Assembly: GCF_900520355.1 (NCBI RefSeq)
Contig: NZ_LS999521.1
Coordinates: 806,001-870,000 of the forward strand
Direction of reading: 5' to 3'
DNA from: Acinetobacter calcoaceticus
Lineage (GTDB): Bacteria; Pseudomonadota; Gammaproteobacteria; Pseudomonadales; Moraxellaceae
Length of the DNA: 64,000 nucleotides
Under the pieces are notes generated by a model, which was not told the DNA's origin, made no database searches, and saw nothing but the letters and a program-made list of their open reading frames with translations. Within the stretch, counting starts at the first letter, position 1. Every line of letters begins with the position of its first letter. Below are positions 55,956 through 64,000 of the stretch, in pieces. Both the position numbers and the translations under genes were made by a program.

Positions 55956-57851
55956 TTGAGCGATTACTTCAAGAATGCCGTATTGTGGCTAATAATACTT
56001 GGTGTTCTGATTTTAATTTTCAGTAATATCAGTGACCGCAATAAGCCTACTGCGATGAAATATTCAGATTTTGTTGCAGCGGTGAATAGTGGTCAAATTA
56101 AGCAAGTCACAATTGACGGTTTAAATATTAATGGTGAAAAAACTAACGGATCACAGTTTGAAACTGTTCGTCCGCAAGTTGAAGACACTGAGCTTATGCC
56201 AAGCTTAAATAAACAAAATGTTGTTGTAGAGGGAACAGCTCCGCAACGTCAAGGCATTTTGATGCAACTTCTCATTGCTAGTTTCCCTGTACTGTTAATC
56301 ATTTTGTTATTCATGTTCTTTATGCGTAACATGGGTGGTGGTGCAGGCGGAAAGAATGGACCGATGAGTTTTGGTAAATCAAAGGCAAAAATGCTTTCTG
56401 AAGACCAGATTAAACTCAATTTTTCTGACGTCGCCGGCTGTGATGAAGCAAAACAAGAAGTTGTTGAAATTGTAGATTTCTTAAAAGACCCTGCAAAATT
56501 CAAACGTTTGGGCGCTACTATTCCTCGTGGCGTACTTATGGTTGGCCCTCCGGGTACTGGTAAAACGTTATTAGCTAAAGCAATTGCTGGTGAAGCCAAG
56601 GTTCCTTTCTTCAGCATTTCAGGTTCTGACTTTGTAGAAATGTTCGTGGGTGTGGGTGCGTCCCGTGTCCGTGATATGTTTGAGCAAGCGAAGCGTCACG
56701 CGCCATGTATCATCTTTATTGATGAGATTGATGCAGTGGGTCGTCACCGTGGTTCAGGTACAGGTGGTGGTCATGATGAGCGTGAACAAACCTTAAACCA
56801 AATGCTTGTAGAGATGGACGGTTTTGAAGGTAATGAAGGCGTAATTGTTATTGCTGCAACTAACCGTGCTGATGTGCTTGATAAAGCATTATTGCGTCCG
56901 GGTCGTTTTGACCGTCAAGTCATGGTTGGTTTACCTGATATTCGTGGTCGTGAGCAAATTCTGAATGTACATTTGAAAAAGTTACCTTCAGTCACGGGTG
57001 TAGATATGCAAGTCTTAGCGCGTGGTACACCAGGTTTCTCTGGTGCGCAGTTGGCAAACCTTGTTAACGAAGCTGCATTATTTGCTGCACGTCGTAATAA
57101 GAATACTGTTGACATGCATGACTTTGAAGATGCAAAAGACAAAATCTACATGGGTCCAGAGCGTAAGTCGATGGTTCTACGTGAAGAAGAGCGTCGTGCT
57201 ACTGCTTATCATGAAGCTGGTCATGCAATTGTGGCAGAGATTTTGCCTGGTACAGATCCTGTTCATAAAGTAACGATCATGCCACGTGGTTGGGCTTTGG
57301 GTGTTACTTGGCAGTTACCTGAACAAGACCAGATTAGCCATTATAAAGACAAGATGCTAAACGAAATTGCGATTTTGTTTGGTGGTCGTATTGCTGAAGA
57401 AGTGTTTATCCAACAGCAATCTACCGGTGCCTCAAATGACTTTGAGCGAGCTACTAAAATGGCGCGTGCAATGGTTACTAAGTACGGTATGTCTGACAAA
57501 ATGGGCGTAATGGTTTACGAAGATGAAAACCAGAGTGGTTTCTTTGGAAATGTAGGTAGTCGTACGATTTCTGAGGCAACTCAACAGTTGGTTGACGAAG
57601 AAGTGCGCCGTATTCTTGATGAGCAATATAAAGTTGCGCGTAATATCTTGGAAGGTAATAAAGATATTGCACATGCAATGGTAAAAGCTTTGATGGAATG
57701 GGAAACTATTGATCGTGATCAAATTCGTGACATTATGGAAGGTCGTGAACCACAACCACCTAAGGTCTATGTTGCGGAAAATCCAGTGGCTGCATTTGAA
57801 CCACCAAAAGATGGTCCATCTACACCACCACCATTGCCAGCAATGAACTAA
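55956..57851 (+). CDS. ftsH: ATP-dependent zinc metalloprotease FtsH
   Basis: Membrane-anchored AAA+ protease that degrades membrane proteins and short-lived regulators. Two N-terminal membrane helices ([13 protein letters not shown] and [21 protein letters not shown]) flank a periplasmic domain. The AAA domain has Walker A GPPGTGKT, Walker [12 protein letters not shown] and the second region of homology [20 protein letters not shown]. The zinc site is HEAGH. The tail is Pro-rich. The TTG at 55956 was chosen (631 residues, [11 protein letters not shown]), since family members start a few residues before the first helix and GGGAATAA lies upstream. An ATG at 55923 or TTG at 55917 would add 11-13 residues. 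Confidence 0.96.
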   Translation: MSDYFKNAVLWLIILGVLILIFSNISDRNKPTAMKYSDFVAAVNSGQIKQVTIDGLNINGEKTNGSQFETVRPQVEDTELMPSLNKQNVVVEGTAPQRQGILMQLLIASFPVLLIILLFMFFMRNMGGGAGGKNGPMSFGKSKAKMLSEDQIKLNFSDVAGCDEAKQEVVEIVDFLKDPAKFKRLGATIPRGVLMVGPPGTGKTLLAKAIAGEAKVPFFSISGSDFVEMFVGVGASRVRDMFEQAKRHAPCIIFIDEIDAVGRHRGSGTGGGHDEREQTLNQMLVEMDGFEGNEGVIVIAATNRADVLDKALLRPGRFDRQVMVGLPDIRGREQILNVHLKKLPSVTGVDMQVLARGTPGFSGAQLANLVNEAALFAARRNKNTVDMHDFEDAKDKIYMGPERKSMVLREEERRATAYHEAGHAIVAEILPGTDPVHKVTIMPRGWALGVTWQLPEQDQISHYKDKMLNEIAILFGGRIAEEVFIQQQSTGASNDFERATKMARAMVTKYGMSDKMGVMVYEDENQSGFFGNVGSRTISEATQQLVDEEVRRILDEQYKVARNILEGNKDIAHAMVKALMEWETIDRDQIRDIMEGREPQPPKVYVAENPVAAFEPPKDGPSTPPPLPAMN

Positions 57852-57861
57852 ATAATTTAAA

Positions 57862-57892
57862 AAAGAGTCACAGTCATGTGGCTCTTTTTTTT
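57862..57892 (+). terminator. Rho-independent terminator after ftsH
   Basis: AAAGAGTCACA pairs with TGTGGCTCTTT (11 bp with one G-U) around GTCA, followed by a T run. Confidence 0.93.
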
Positions 57893-57985
57893 ATACGTGT
57901 ATTTCAGGCAAAGCCGAAAAGAAATCAGCAGTATATCGAGCAGAGACTTGTTAAAATATTGCTGAACATTAAATTGGAGCTTGTC

Positions 57986-58837
57986 ATGCAGCTAATGCCT
58001 TTACCTCATCAAATTCTACAATGTGGACAACTTCAGTTAGATTTATCACATCCTCACATTATGGGTATTTTAAATGTCACTCCAGACTCTTTTAGTGATG
58101 GTGGAAAGCATAATCAGTTAGATCGGGCCGTGGCGTATGCATTAAATATGATTGAACAAGGCGCCACAATTATAGATATTGGTGGGGAGTCTACTCGACC
58201 AGGTGCATCTGAAGTAAGTGTAGAAGAAGAGGTACGACGAGTTGTTCCTGTAGTTGAAGCTTTAGCTAAATATGACGTGGTTCTTTCGATTGATACAAGT
58301 CAGCCAGATGTTATCCGTGTAGCGAAAGAAGCGGGTGCGCATATTTGGAATGATGTACGTGCACTTACTCGACCAGATGCATTAAAAACGGCAGCAGAGT
58401 TAGATATACCTGTGGTGATCATGCATATGCGTGGTGAGCCCACTACGATGAACCAGCTAGATCAATATACGGATGTTACATTGAATGTGATGCAAGAGCT
58501 TCAGCAGCGCATTAATGAGGCTCTAGCTGCTGGTGTAAAAAAGCATAATATTATTATTGATCCGGGATTTGGTTTTGCAAAAAATGCTCAGCAGAATTTA
58601 AAACTATTAAAAGAGTTTTGGAAGCTTAATGATATGGGTTATCCAATTTTATCGGGTCTTTCTCGTAAACGTTTTATTGGTGAAGCTTTACAGGGTGCAG
58701 CAGCAGATCAGCGTGCAGTAGGAAGCGCTACGGGGCATTTGCTTAGTATTCAGCAAGGAGCATCCATTGTTCGTGCACATGATGTAAAAGCCATGCATGA
58801 TGCAATTCTCGTTTGGAAAGCGATGGAACAAGCTTGA
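57986..58837 (+). CDS. folP: Dihydropteroate synthase
   Basis: Condenses p-aminobenzoate with dihydropterin pyrophosphate in folate synthesis; the sulfonamide target. Motifs in order: IMGILNVTPDSFSDGG, IDIGGESTRPGA, VLSIDTSQPDVI, ARIWNDV-type segment (AHIWNDVRAL), IIDPGFGFAKN and LSGLSRKRFIGEA. The ATG at 57986 (283 residues) has GGAG 6 bases upstream. An in-frame extension to 57878 would begin inside the ftsH terminator and was rejected. Confidence 0.96.
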   Translation: MQLMPLPHQILQCGQLQLDLSHPHIMGILNVTPDSFSDGGKHNQLDRAVAYALNMIEQGATIIDIGGESTRPGASEVSVEEEVRRVVPVVEALAKYDVVLSIDTSQPDVIRVAKEAGAHIWNDVRALTRPDALKTAAELDIPVVIMHMRGEPTTMNQLDQYTDVTLNVMQELQQRINEALAAGVKKHNIIIDPGFGFAKNAQQNLKLLKEFWKLNDMGYPILSGLSRKRFIGEALQGAAADQRAVGSATGHLLSIQQGASIVRAHDVKAMHDAILVWKAMEQA

Positions 58838-58969
58838 AAAATAAGCTTTTATAAACAAATCATGATTAATTAATTTCATAGATTGGATGATTGAGTCAGG
58901 GAAAATTGTCGTTATTATTTTGAAAATATGTTATAAGCGGCAGGTTTCTGCTGCTGTGTAAACTTTTGT

Positions 58970-59284
58970 ATGTTCGAAGACTTACTTCTCCCAATGTTTG
59001 ATGATGAGTATTATCCAGATATTTTAGTCGCTGAACTCAAGCAGTTAATTGAACAATTTGCCAAAAAAGTTCAAAAGTCTGCTTTAGCTGATCAGGATAT
59101 CTATCGATATGCTCATCAAACTGTTATTGAAATTAATGAAATGAAACCACAGTTCGAAGATCTGGATTCTTCACTAGATGATAGTGCTGCTGACTATATT
59201 GCTGAGGCAATGATGATGGTGGCGCAGGGTGCAGGATATTTAGATCTTGAGATGGAAGAGCTGGTTGTGAATCGAGAGTGGTGA
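58970..59284 (+). CDS. Small acidic protein, DUF5713-like
   Basis: 104 residues, mostly helical and acidic (DDEYYPDILVAELKQLIEQF, ALADQDIYRYAHQTVIEINEM, DDSAADYIAEAMMMVAQGAGY). The EDDYYP-like opening followed by amphipathic helices resembles DUF5713 proteins; this is recognition by eye. No signal peptide or membrane segment. Function unknown. It is 132 bases after folP and ends one base before the convergent secreted hypothetical. Confidence 0.6.
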   Translation: MFEDLLLPMFDDEYYPDILVAELKQLIEQFAKKVQKSALADQDIYRYAHQTVIEINEMKPQFEDLDSSLDDSAADYIAEAMMMVAQGAGYLDLEMEELVVNREW

Positions 59285-59635
59285 TTACTCTCGATTCTCA
59301 ATATTTTCAAATGCATCTAATAAATGACAAGATGCCTTTGAATGAATTTCGTTTATTTCTTTAATTTTTAACACTAAAACACCATTCTCTTGATAATCGG
59401 CATCTGCTAATAAACTGATCCAATAGGGTTCTCGTTCTTGTTGTAATGCTTTGAATTTATCTATGATCTGCTCAGGTGCTTTAATTAAGTAATCATCTTT
59501 GATAATAGAACAGCGTGAAAAGTACCAGTTGTCATCTTTGAAAGAAATAGTGCCAGAAAAAAGATCTGTAGCGTAAACCTTGGATATAGAAAGGATGCTA
59601 CACAGAAGTAATAATATTCTTATCATAAAATTCAT
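59285..59635 (-). CDS. Hypothetical exported protein
   Basis: Starting at 59635 it has 116 residues with an N-terminal signal peptide, MNFMIRILLLLCSILSISKVYA, shown here in part as IRILLLLCSILSISKVYA and probably cleaved after VYA. The mature part is small, with two Cys (DDNWYFSRCSII and KASCHLLDAF) that could form a disulfide in the periplasm. A longer frame to 59692 would run through the tRNA terminator and is unlikely. No good ribosome-binding site is seen. No family recognised. Confidence 0.55.
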   Translation of the reverse strand: MNFMIRILLLLCSILSISKVYATDLFSGTISFKDDNWYFSRCSIIKDDYLIKAPEQIIDKFKALQQEREPYWISLLADADYQENGVLVLKIKEINEIHSKASCHLLDAFENIENRE

Positions 59636-59648
59636 TTTAATTAGGTAT

Positions 59649-59669
59649 AAAAAAACCAGCTTACGCTGG
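59649..59669 (-). terminator. Terminator of the first tRNA-Leu
   Basis: CCAGC/GCTGG stem with a 4-base loop and seven T on the minus strand. Nearly the same sequence follows the second tRNA-Leu copy. Confidence 0.75.
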
Positions 59670-59702
59670 ATTCTTTGTAACACCAAATTCAATATTAGAA
59701 AA

Positions 59703-59788
59703 TGGTGCCCGGGGCCGGACTCGAACCGGCACGCTTTGTGGGCGGGGGATTTTAAATCCCCTGTGTCTACCTATTTCACCACCCGGGC
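59703..59788 (-). tRNA. tRNA-Leu (anticodon UAA), copy 1
   Basis: 86 nt including an encoded CCA end. The acceptor arm GCCCGGG pairs with CCCGGGC. The anticodon stem GGGGA/TCCCC encloses the loop TTTAAAA with anticodon TAA. The long variable arm expected of tRNA-Leu is present, and the T arm is CCGGTTCGAGTCCGG. Confidence 0.96.
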
Positions 59789-59797
59789 ATGTGCGCA

Positions 59798-59826
59798 ATA
59801 ATAGATGACAAGACGGGGATTGGCAA
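59798..59826 (-). promoter_or_regulatory. Promoter of tRNA-Leu copy 1
   Basis: Minus strand TTGCCA (59826-59821), 17-base spacer, TATTAT (59803-59798). It gives a transcript start a few bases before the tRNA 5' end. Confidence 0.75.
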
Positions 59827-59983
59827 GAGAAAATCAGATAGTTTGCTTTATTTTCAATCAGTTCGTACATGTATTTAAAAATAAGGTCTACTTAAGTCAT
59901 AATTTCTTCATCAAATTGATATCAGTTGTTCATCTTATCTACTTAAGTTTAAGGCACTCATTGCTTAAAACTTAGGTAGTTGT

Positions 59984-61747
59984 ATGTCAGAGAAAATTTC
60001 ACGCCGAGAATTAATTCAAAAAAGTCTATTCGGTTTTGGGGCGCTGTCTTTGCCTGTGGCTTTTACGGGTTGTAATGATGGCTCAGACGATGAAAGTGCA
60101 GAGGCACAAGCAGATTTTTTACATGGAGTTGCGAGCGGCGACCCTTTGCAGGATAAAGTGATTTTATGGACGCGATTAACACCAGTAGATCTTAGTGCGC
60201 GCCTTAAAGTTATGTGGGAAATTGCCACTGATAACCAGTTTAAGCAGAATTTAAAGACGGGGATGGTTGAAACGACCAAGACTGACGACTTCACGGTGAA
60301 GGTGGATGCAGCAGGACTACAGGCGAATACCATTTATTATTATCGTTTCCGTTTTGGTAATAAAATTTCATCTGTCGGTCAAACTAAAACACTACCAATA
60401 AGCACCAATAAAGTTAGTTTTGCCGTATGTTCTTGTTCGAATTATCCCGCTGGTTACTTTTATGTTTACCGTGAAATGGCAAAGCAGAATGTTGATGTCA
60501 TTATTCATTTAGGTGATTATATTTATGAGTATGGGGCAGATGGTTATGCGGCGGAAGATGCAGAAAAACTTGGTCGAACCTTACCAACAGATAATAATAA
60601 AGAAATTATAAAACTAGAGGATTATCGCAAACGTTATGCACTTTATCGTCAGGACAAAGATTTGCAGGTAGCTCACCAGCGTCATCCTTTTATTGTAATT
60701 TGGGATGATCATGAGTTAGCAAATGATACTTGGCGTGATGGGGCCGAAAATCATGAAAGTGATGAAGGGTCTTTTTCTGATCGTAAATTAGCTGCTCTAC
60801 AAGCTTATTTTGAATGGATGCCTATTCGCCCAGTTTCTAGCACAGATCATTTAAATATTTATCGACAGTTTAATTTTGGCTCACTGGTTGAGTTGACGAT
60901 GTTGGATACACGTATTATTGCGCGTGATAAACAGCTTGAATATGCTGATTATATGACAGCTGTTGGTTTGGATGCTCAAAAGTTTCAGGCTGACTTAACT
61001 GATCCAAAGCGTACTTTAATGGGTTATACACAAAGGGATTGGTTGATTGATAGATTGAAGCAATCTACAGCAACATGGAATGTGATTGGTCAGCAAGTTC
61101 TAATGAGTAAAATGTGGATTCCTGCCGAGTTATTGTTGTCTTTAGGACAAATTACTTCGGGTGGAGCTTCGGCTGAAATCTTGGCTAAAATGAATGCTCA
61201 AATTACAGAGCTAGTCACCTTGAAATTACGATTGGAACAGGGCGATCCAACTTTAACTGTTCAGGAAAAGACACGAGTCACAACAGTAGTGCCATATAAT
61301 CTTGATGCTTGGGATGGTTATTATGCTGAACGTGAAACCGTATATGAAAACTTAGCTAGTTTGAATAAGAAAGTTATTGTTCTGGCAGGCGATACTCATA
61401 ATGCTTGGGCATCTTATTTGTATAGTCAAAAAGGTCAATATGTAGTTGTTGAACTAGCAACGAGTTCCGTTTCTTCGCCAGGGCTAGAAAAATATTTAAG
61501 TATTCCAATGGCTCAATTACAACAATTTGAATTTGCTTTTACTACGCTTATTGATGAGTTAGCTTATTGTAATTTAAACCAGCGTGGCTATTTGGTGGTT
61601 ACACTAGATGATAAGCGGGTGCAGTCGGACTGGATATTTGTAGATTCAATTAAAAATGCAGAATATAAATTAGATACAAGTAGGCAATATCAATTGGTGT
61701 TAGATATGAATTTGACGCCTGAAAAAGATAAGCAAAAAACTGCTTAA
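59984..61747 (+). CDS. phoD: PhoD-type alkaline phosphatase/phosphodiesterase with Tat signal
   Basis: 587 residues. The N-terminus SRRELIQKSLFGFGALSLPV is a twin-arginine signal, so the enzyme is exported folded. AFTGC follows and could act as a weak lipobox. The PhoD N-terminal domain has FLHGVASGDPLQDKVILWTRLTP. The metallophosphatase core includes HLGDYIYEYG, WDDHELANDTW and LAGDTHNAWASYLY. It is expected to release phosphate from mono- or diesters in the periplasm, with Ca2+ and Fe3+ in characterised members. It is flanked on both sides by identical tRNA-Leu genes. No Pho box was identified. Confidence 0.88.
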   Translation: MSEKISRRELIQKSLFGFGALSLPVAFTGCNDGSDDESAEAQADFLHGVASGDPLQDKVILWTRLTPVDLSARLKVMWEIATDNQFKQNLKTGMVETTKTDDFTVKVDAAGLQANTIYYYRFRFGNKISSVGQTKTLPISTNKVSFAVCSCSNYPAGYFYVYREMAKQNVDVIIHLGDYIYEYGADGYAAEDAEKLGRTLPTDNNKEIIKLEDYRKRYALYRQDKDLQVAHQRHPFIVIWDDHELANDTWRDGAENHESDEGSFSDRKLAALQAYFEWMPIRPVSSTDHLNIYRQFNFGSLVELTMLDTRIIARDKQLEYADYMTAVGLDAQKFQADLTDPKRTLMGYTQRDWLIDRLKQSTATWNVIGQQVLMSKMWIPAELLLSLGQITSGGASAEILAKMNAQITELVTLKLRLEQGDPTLTVQEKTRVTTVVPYNLDAWDGYYAERETVYENLASLNKKVIVLAGDTHNAWASYLYSQKGQYVVVELATSSVSSPGLEKYLSIPMAQLQQFEFAFTTLIDELAYCNLNQRGYLVVTLDDKRVQSDWIFVDSIKNAEYKLDTSRQYQLVLDMNLTPEKDKQKTA

Positions 61748-61760
61748 ATAGACGGGAGAG

Positions 61761-61784
61761 GGGTGCTAATAAGTACCCTTTTTT
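61761..61784 (+). terminator. Terminator after phoD
   Basis: GGGTGCT/AGTACCC stem (one G-U) with an AATA loop, then six T, 13 bases after the stop. Confidence 0.85.
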
Positions 61785-61792
61785 ATAGACAT

Positions 61793-61813
61793 AAAAAAAC
61801 CAGCTTACGCTGG
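61793..61813 (-). terminator. Terminator of the tRNA-Cys/tRNA-Leu transcript
   Basis: CCAGC/GCTGG stem, 4-base loop and seven T on the minus strand, a near copy of the terminator at 59649. Confidence 0.75.
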
Positions 61814-61846
61814 ATTTTTTATTGCACCACTTTCAGTATTAGAAAA

Positions 61847-61932
61847 TGGTGCCCGGGGCCGGACTCGAACCGGCACGCTTTGTGGGCGGGGGATTTTAAA
61901 TCCCCTGTGTCTACCTATTTCACCACCCGGGC
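61847..61932 (-). tRNA. tRNA-Leu (anticodon UAA), copy 2
   Basis: The 86-nt gene is identical in sequence to the copy at 59703-59788, including the encoded CCA. It lies 11 bases downstream of tRNA-Cys, so both probably come from one transcript. Confidence 0.96.
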
Positions 61933-61943
61933 TTTACCAAATT

Positions 61944-62017
61944 TGGAGGCGGAGGTCGGAATCGAACCGGCGTCCACGGAGTTGCAGTCCGCTGCATGAC
62001 CACTCTGCCACCCCGCC
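61944..62017 (-). tRNA. tRNA-Cys (anticodon GCA)
   Basis: 74 nt with encoded CCA. The acceptor arm GGCGGGG pairs with CTCCGCC (one G-U). The anticodon arm GGACTGCAACTCC has anticodon GCA, and the T arm includes GGTTCGATTCC. Confidence 0.95.
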
Positions 62018-62034
62018 TACATTTGGTGATGCAC

Positions 62035-62062
62035 ATATTAGCAACCTTTACAGAAAAAACAA
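62035..62062 (-). promoter_or_regulatory. Promoter of the tRNA-Cys/tRNA-Leu operon
   Basis: Minus strand TTGTTT (62062-62057), 16-base spacer, TAATAT (62040-62035), about 18 bases before the tRNA-Cys 5' end. Confidence 0.6.
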
Positions 62063-62169
62063 TACTGTTTTTAGAGAAGATGAACATAAAAGCAACATCT
62101 AGAATAAAATTGTCCAAATAATCATGTATTATTGGCACATTGAATTCATGTCTACCTTGGAGATGTGCT

Positions 62170-63018
62170 GTGGCATTGGTTTTAGACGGTCGTGCATTAG
62201 CAAAGCAAATTGAAGAAAATTTGTCGGTACGTGTTGAAGCTTTAAAAGCTAAAACAGGTCGTACCCCGATTTTAGCGACTATTTTGGTTGGGGATGATGG
62301 CGCATCTGCAACTTATGTGCGCATGAAAGGAAATGCTTGCCGTCGAGTAGGCATGGACTCTTTGAAAATTGAATTATCACAAGAAACAACAACAGAACAA
62401 TTATTAGCAGAAATTGAAAAGCTTAATGCCAATCCAGATGTACACGGTATCCTTTTACAGCATCCAGTACCTGAACAGATTGATGAACGCGCATGTTTTG
62501 ATGCGATTTCGTTAGCTAAAGATGTAGATGGCGTAACTTGCCTCGGCTTTGGGCGTATGGCAATGGGTGAAGCTGCATATGGTTCAGCGACTCCAGCAGG
62601 CATTATGACCATTTTAAAAGAAAACAACATTGAAATTGCTGGCAAACATGCAGTTGTTGTTGGTCGTTCAGCAATTTTAGGTAAACCAATGGCAATGATG
62701 CTTTTACAAGCTAATGCAACGGTAACGATTTGCCATTCACGTACTCAGAATCTACCTGAGCTTGTGAAACAAGCTGATATTATTGTTGGTGCTGTGGGTA
62801 AGGCGGAACTTATTCAAAAAGATTGGATTAAATCAGGTGCAGTGGTTGTCGATGCTGGTTTCCATCCTCGTGATGGCGGTGGTGTAGGCGACATCCAACT
62901 ACAAGGTATCGAAGAAATTGCTTCTGCTTATACACCAGTACCAGGTGGTGTAGGTCCAATGACAATTACAACTTTGATTCGTCAAACTGTAGAAGCTGCT
63001 GAAAAAGCTTTAGGTTAA
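62170..63018 (+). CDS. folD: Methylenetetrahydrofolate dehydrogenase/cyclohydrolase FolD
   Basis: Interconverts 5,10-methylene- and 10-formyl-tetrahydrofolate with NADP. Markers are [14 protein letters not shown] (with the catalytic Lys), [31 protein letters not shown], the NADP fold [18 protein letters not shown] and the closing [11 protein letters not shown]. The GTG at 62170 was chosen (282 residues, [13 protein letters not shown]) because TTGGAGATG lies about 7 bases upstream and the family starts there. An ATG at 62140 would add ten unrelated residues. Confidence 0.95.
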   Translation: MALVLDGRALAKQIEENLSVRVEALKAKTGRTPILATILVGDDGASATYVRMKGNACRRVGMDSLKIELSQETTTEQLLAEIEKLNANPDVHGILLQHPVPEQIDERACFDAISLAKDVDGVTCLGFGRMAMGEAAYGSATPAGIMTILKENNIEIAGKHAVVVGRSAILGKPMAMMLLQANATVTICHSRTQNLPELVKQADIIVGAVGKAELIQKDWIKSGAVVVDAGFHPRDGGGVGDIQLQGIEEIASAYTPVPGGVGPMTITTLIRQTVEAAEKALG

Positions 63019-63051
63019 TTTAATTAACGCTAGGTAGTTATTGATACGCGT

Positions 63052-63158
63052 AACCGTCATCCGCAATTGTTTGAGGCAGGATTACATTAAAATTTAATGT
63101 TTTTGCGATGCTATCGAGTGTAGATAGTATTTGTCGAGTTTTGCGGATGACAATGGTT
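63052..63158 (+). repeat. Structured intergenic element between folD and the methyltransferase
   Basis: GTCATCCGCAA (63056-63066) is a perfect complement of TTGCGGATGAC (63141-63151), and flanking AACC/GGTT extends the stem past a small bulge. Inside are two more hairpins: the palindrome ACATTAAA-A-TTTAATGT (63084-63100), and ATGCTATC with GATAGTAT (63108-63115, 63123-63130, one G-U) around a 7-base loop. The result is a branched fold of about 105 bases. It may be a leader RNA of the methyltransferase gene, an untranslated RNA or a mobile palindromic element; the sequence alone does not decide. Confidence 0.5.
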
Positions 63159-63287
63159 TTGCCTACTTTTCCCGAAAGCCTTGCGAAGCAGGGCTTCTCA
63201 GGTCTAACAGAAGGTTATTCTAAAAATTCAAATCATAATGGAATGACTCTGTTATGCTTGTTATATAAACGAATTAAAAGAACTCTG

Positions 63288-63956
63288 ATGAGCTGCACCT
63301 TTCAACTTACCAAAGCCCCTGAACATTTACTTCAAGCCTTGCATGAAGTGATCCCTCATTGTGAGTTAATGGCACAGCAGTTGCCTGAAACGCTTATTTC
63401 TTTATGGTTGATTCCACCAGTTTTTCCAACTGATCGCTTAGATGATGAGGTGATTCGCCGAATCTGGAATGACACGCCGTACTGGATTTTTTGCTGGGCA
63501 TCTGGTTTAGCAATGGCGCAGTGGTTGCTTGCAGAGCCGCATCATGTCAAAGGTAAAGTCGTACTGGATTTTGGTGCAGGCTCAGGTGTGGTTGCAATTG
63601 CAGCAAAAATGGCTGGTGCTAAAAGAGTAATTTGTTGCGATATTGATCAAATTAGTCTTGCAGCTTGCCGTGAAAATGCTTTGTTAAATGATGTTGAACT
63701 GGAATATTTAGACGATTTATATAAAGCAGAGCAAGTTGATGTTTTATTGGCAGCTGATGTGTTATATGACCAATGTAATCGTTTCTTTTTAGATGAGTTC
63801 TTGAAATTCGCGCCAGAAGTCTGGGTCGCAGATAGCCGTGTTAAAAACTTTAGCCATCCTAAATATCAAAAGATTGATGAAAGAAGTGCATCAACATGGC
63901 CAGACCTTGATGAAGCTAAAGAATTTAGAAATGTAAGTTTTTATAAGACGCTGTAA
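63288..63956 (+). CDS. SAM-dependent protein lysine methyltransferase-like protein (METTL20/PrmA-like)
   Basis: 222 residues from the ATG at 63288 (MSCTFQLTKAPEHLL); the frame extends to 63108, but that part crosses the structured element and lacks coding character. The class I SAM motif is VVLDFGAGSGVVAIAAKMAGAKRV with the acidic residue in ICCDID. The post-motif segment LAADVLYDQ is of the kind found in METTL20-type enzymes, which methylate the electron-transfer flavoprotein beta subunit. IPPVFPTDRLDDEVIRRIWNDTPYWIFCWASG is the typical N-terminal substrate region. The target here is unproven; PrmA-like activity is the alternative. Confidence 0.75.
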   Translation: MSCTFQLTKAPEHLLQALHEVIPHCELMAQQLPETLISLWLIPPVFPTDRLDDEVIRRIWNDTPYWIFCWASGLAMAQWLLAEPHHVKGKVVLDFGAGSGVVAIAAKMAGAKRVICCDIDQISLAACRENALLNDVELEYLDDLYKAEQVDVLLAADVLYDQCNRFFLDEFLKFAPEVWVADSRVKNFSHPKYQKIDERSASTWPDLDEAKEFRNVSFYKTL

Positions 63957-63970
63957 GAGAACAGCGTCTT
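63945..63970 (+). terminator. Hairpin overlapping the methyltransferase stop codon
   Basis: AAGACGCTG (63945-63953) and CAGCGTCTT (63962-63970) form a 9-bp perfect stem. The 8-base loop contains the TAA stop. ATTTATATTA follows, so the T tract is weak. Confidence 0.5.
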
Positions 63971-64000
63971 ATTTATATTATGAGCAGGTATAACGAACGA

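Noticed and set aside
56249..56617. 122-codon antisense frame inside ftsH
   Set aside because: Lies across the AAA Walker A region of ftsH; no start signals or recognisable domain.
57878..57985. 36-residue N-terminal extension of FolP
   Set aside because: It would start inside the ftsH terminator, while ATG 57986 has a good ribosome-binding site and matches family length.
59580..59870. Open frames on both strands across the tRNA-Leu genes (also 61763-62138)
   Set aside because: They read through tRNA sequence and give the false WCPGPDSNRHALWAGDFKSPVSTYF-type peptide typical of translated tRNA genes (partly quoted: CPGPDSNRHALWAGD).
63108..63287. 60-residue N-terminal extension of the methyltransferase
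   Set aside because: It crosses the palindromic element and lacks similarity to the family; ATG 63288 gives a normal-length protein.

Overview
The window reads as the chromosome of an Acinetobacter, most likely A. baumannii. The host genes are AT-rich. The TCA-cycle order is sdhDAB-sucAB-lpd-sucCD, a candidate small RNA lies between sucD and trpS, and a single 25-kb gene matches the biofilm-associated protein Bap. The species call rests on recognising these proteins and their order; no database search was run.

Layout. 1-11190: end of sdhD, then sdhA, sdhB, sucA, sucB, lpd, sucC and sucD, a co-directional TCA block with a long structured leader before sucA and a strong hairpin between sucB and lpd. 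11250-12549 (minus): a small RNA resembling Aar of A. baylyi, then trpS. 12758-16359: a DUF808 membrane protein, a YpfJ-type zinc metallopeptidase and a CPA1 cation/proton antiporter. 16360-16816: AT-rich leader with a candidate promoter. 16817-42187: bap, 8456 codons, mostly three successive tandem-repeat arrays (192-aa, 172-aa and 105/109-aa units) and a type I secretion C-terminus. 42332-45714: a translationally coupled pair, an alpha/alpha-toroid-like protein of unknown function and a CapA-type metallophosphatase with an unusual N-terminal half. 45721-48666: a metzincin-like lipoprotein, an alkyltransferase-like protein, a universal stress protein, a hexapeptide acetyltransferase and greA. 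48754-53281 (minus): carAB with a possible 25-codon leader peptide overlapping a TTG start of carA. 53449-54036: a LEA-like amphipathic helical protein. 54096-57851: a DOMON-like protein and yhbY (minus), then rlmE and ftsH. 57986-63956: folP, small hypotheticals, a PhoD-type phosphatase between two copies of tRNA-Leu(UAA), tRNA-Cys, folD and a lysine-methyltransferase-like protein.

How the parts work together. The first 11 kb carries electrons and carbon from 2-oxoglutarate to fumarate. rlmE-ftsH-folP and yhbY-greA-carAB are conserved housekeeping neighbourhoods. The accessory, surface-related part is 12.7-46.4 kb. There the giant adhesin, the CapA-type pair and the secreted metallopeptidase cluster, and the visible evidence of recombination (multi-unit block duplications, chimeric repeat units) is concentrated. 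No insertion sequence, prophage or CRISPR array was seen.
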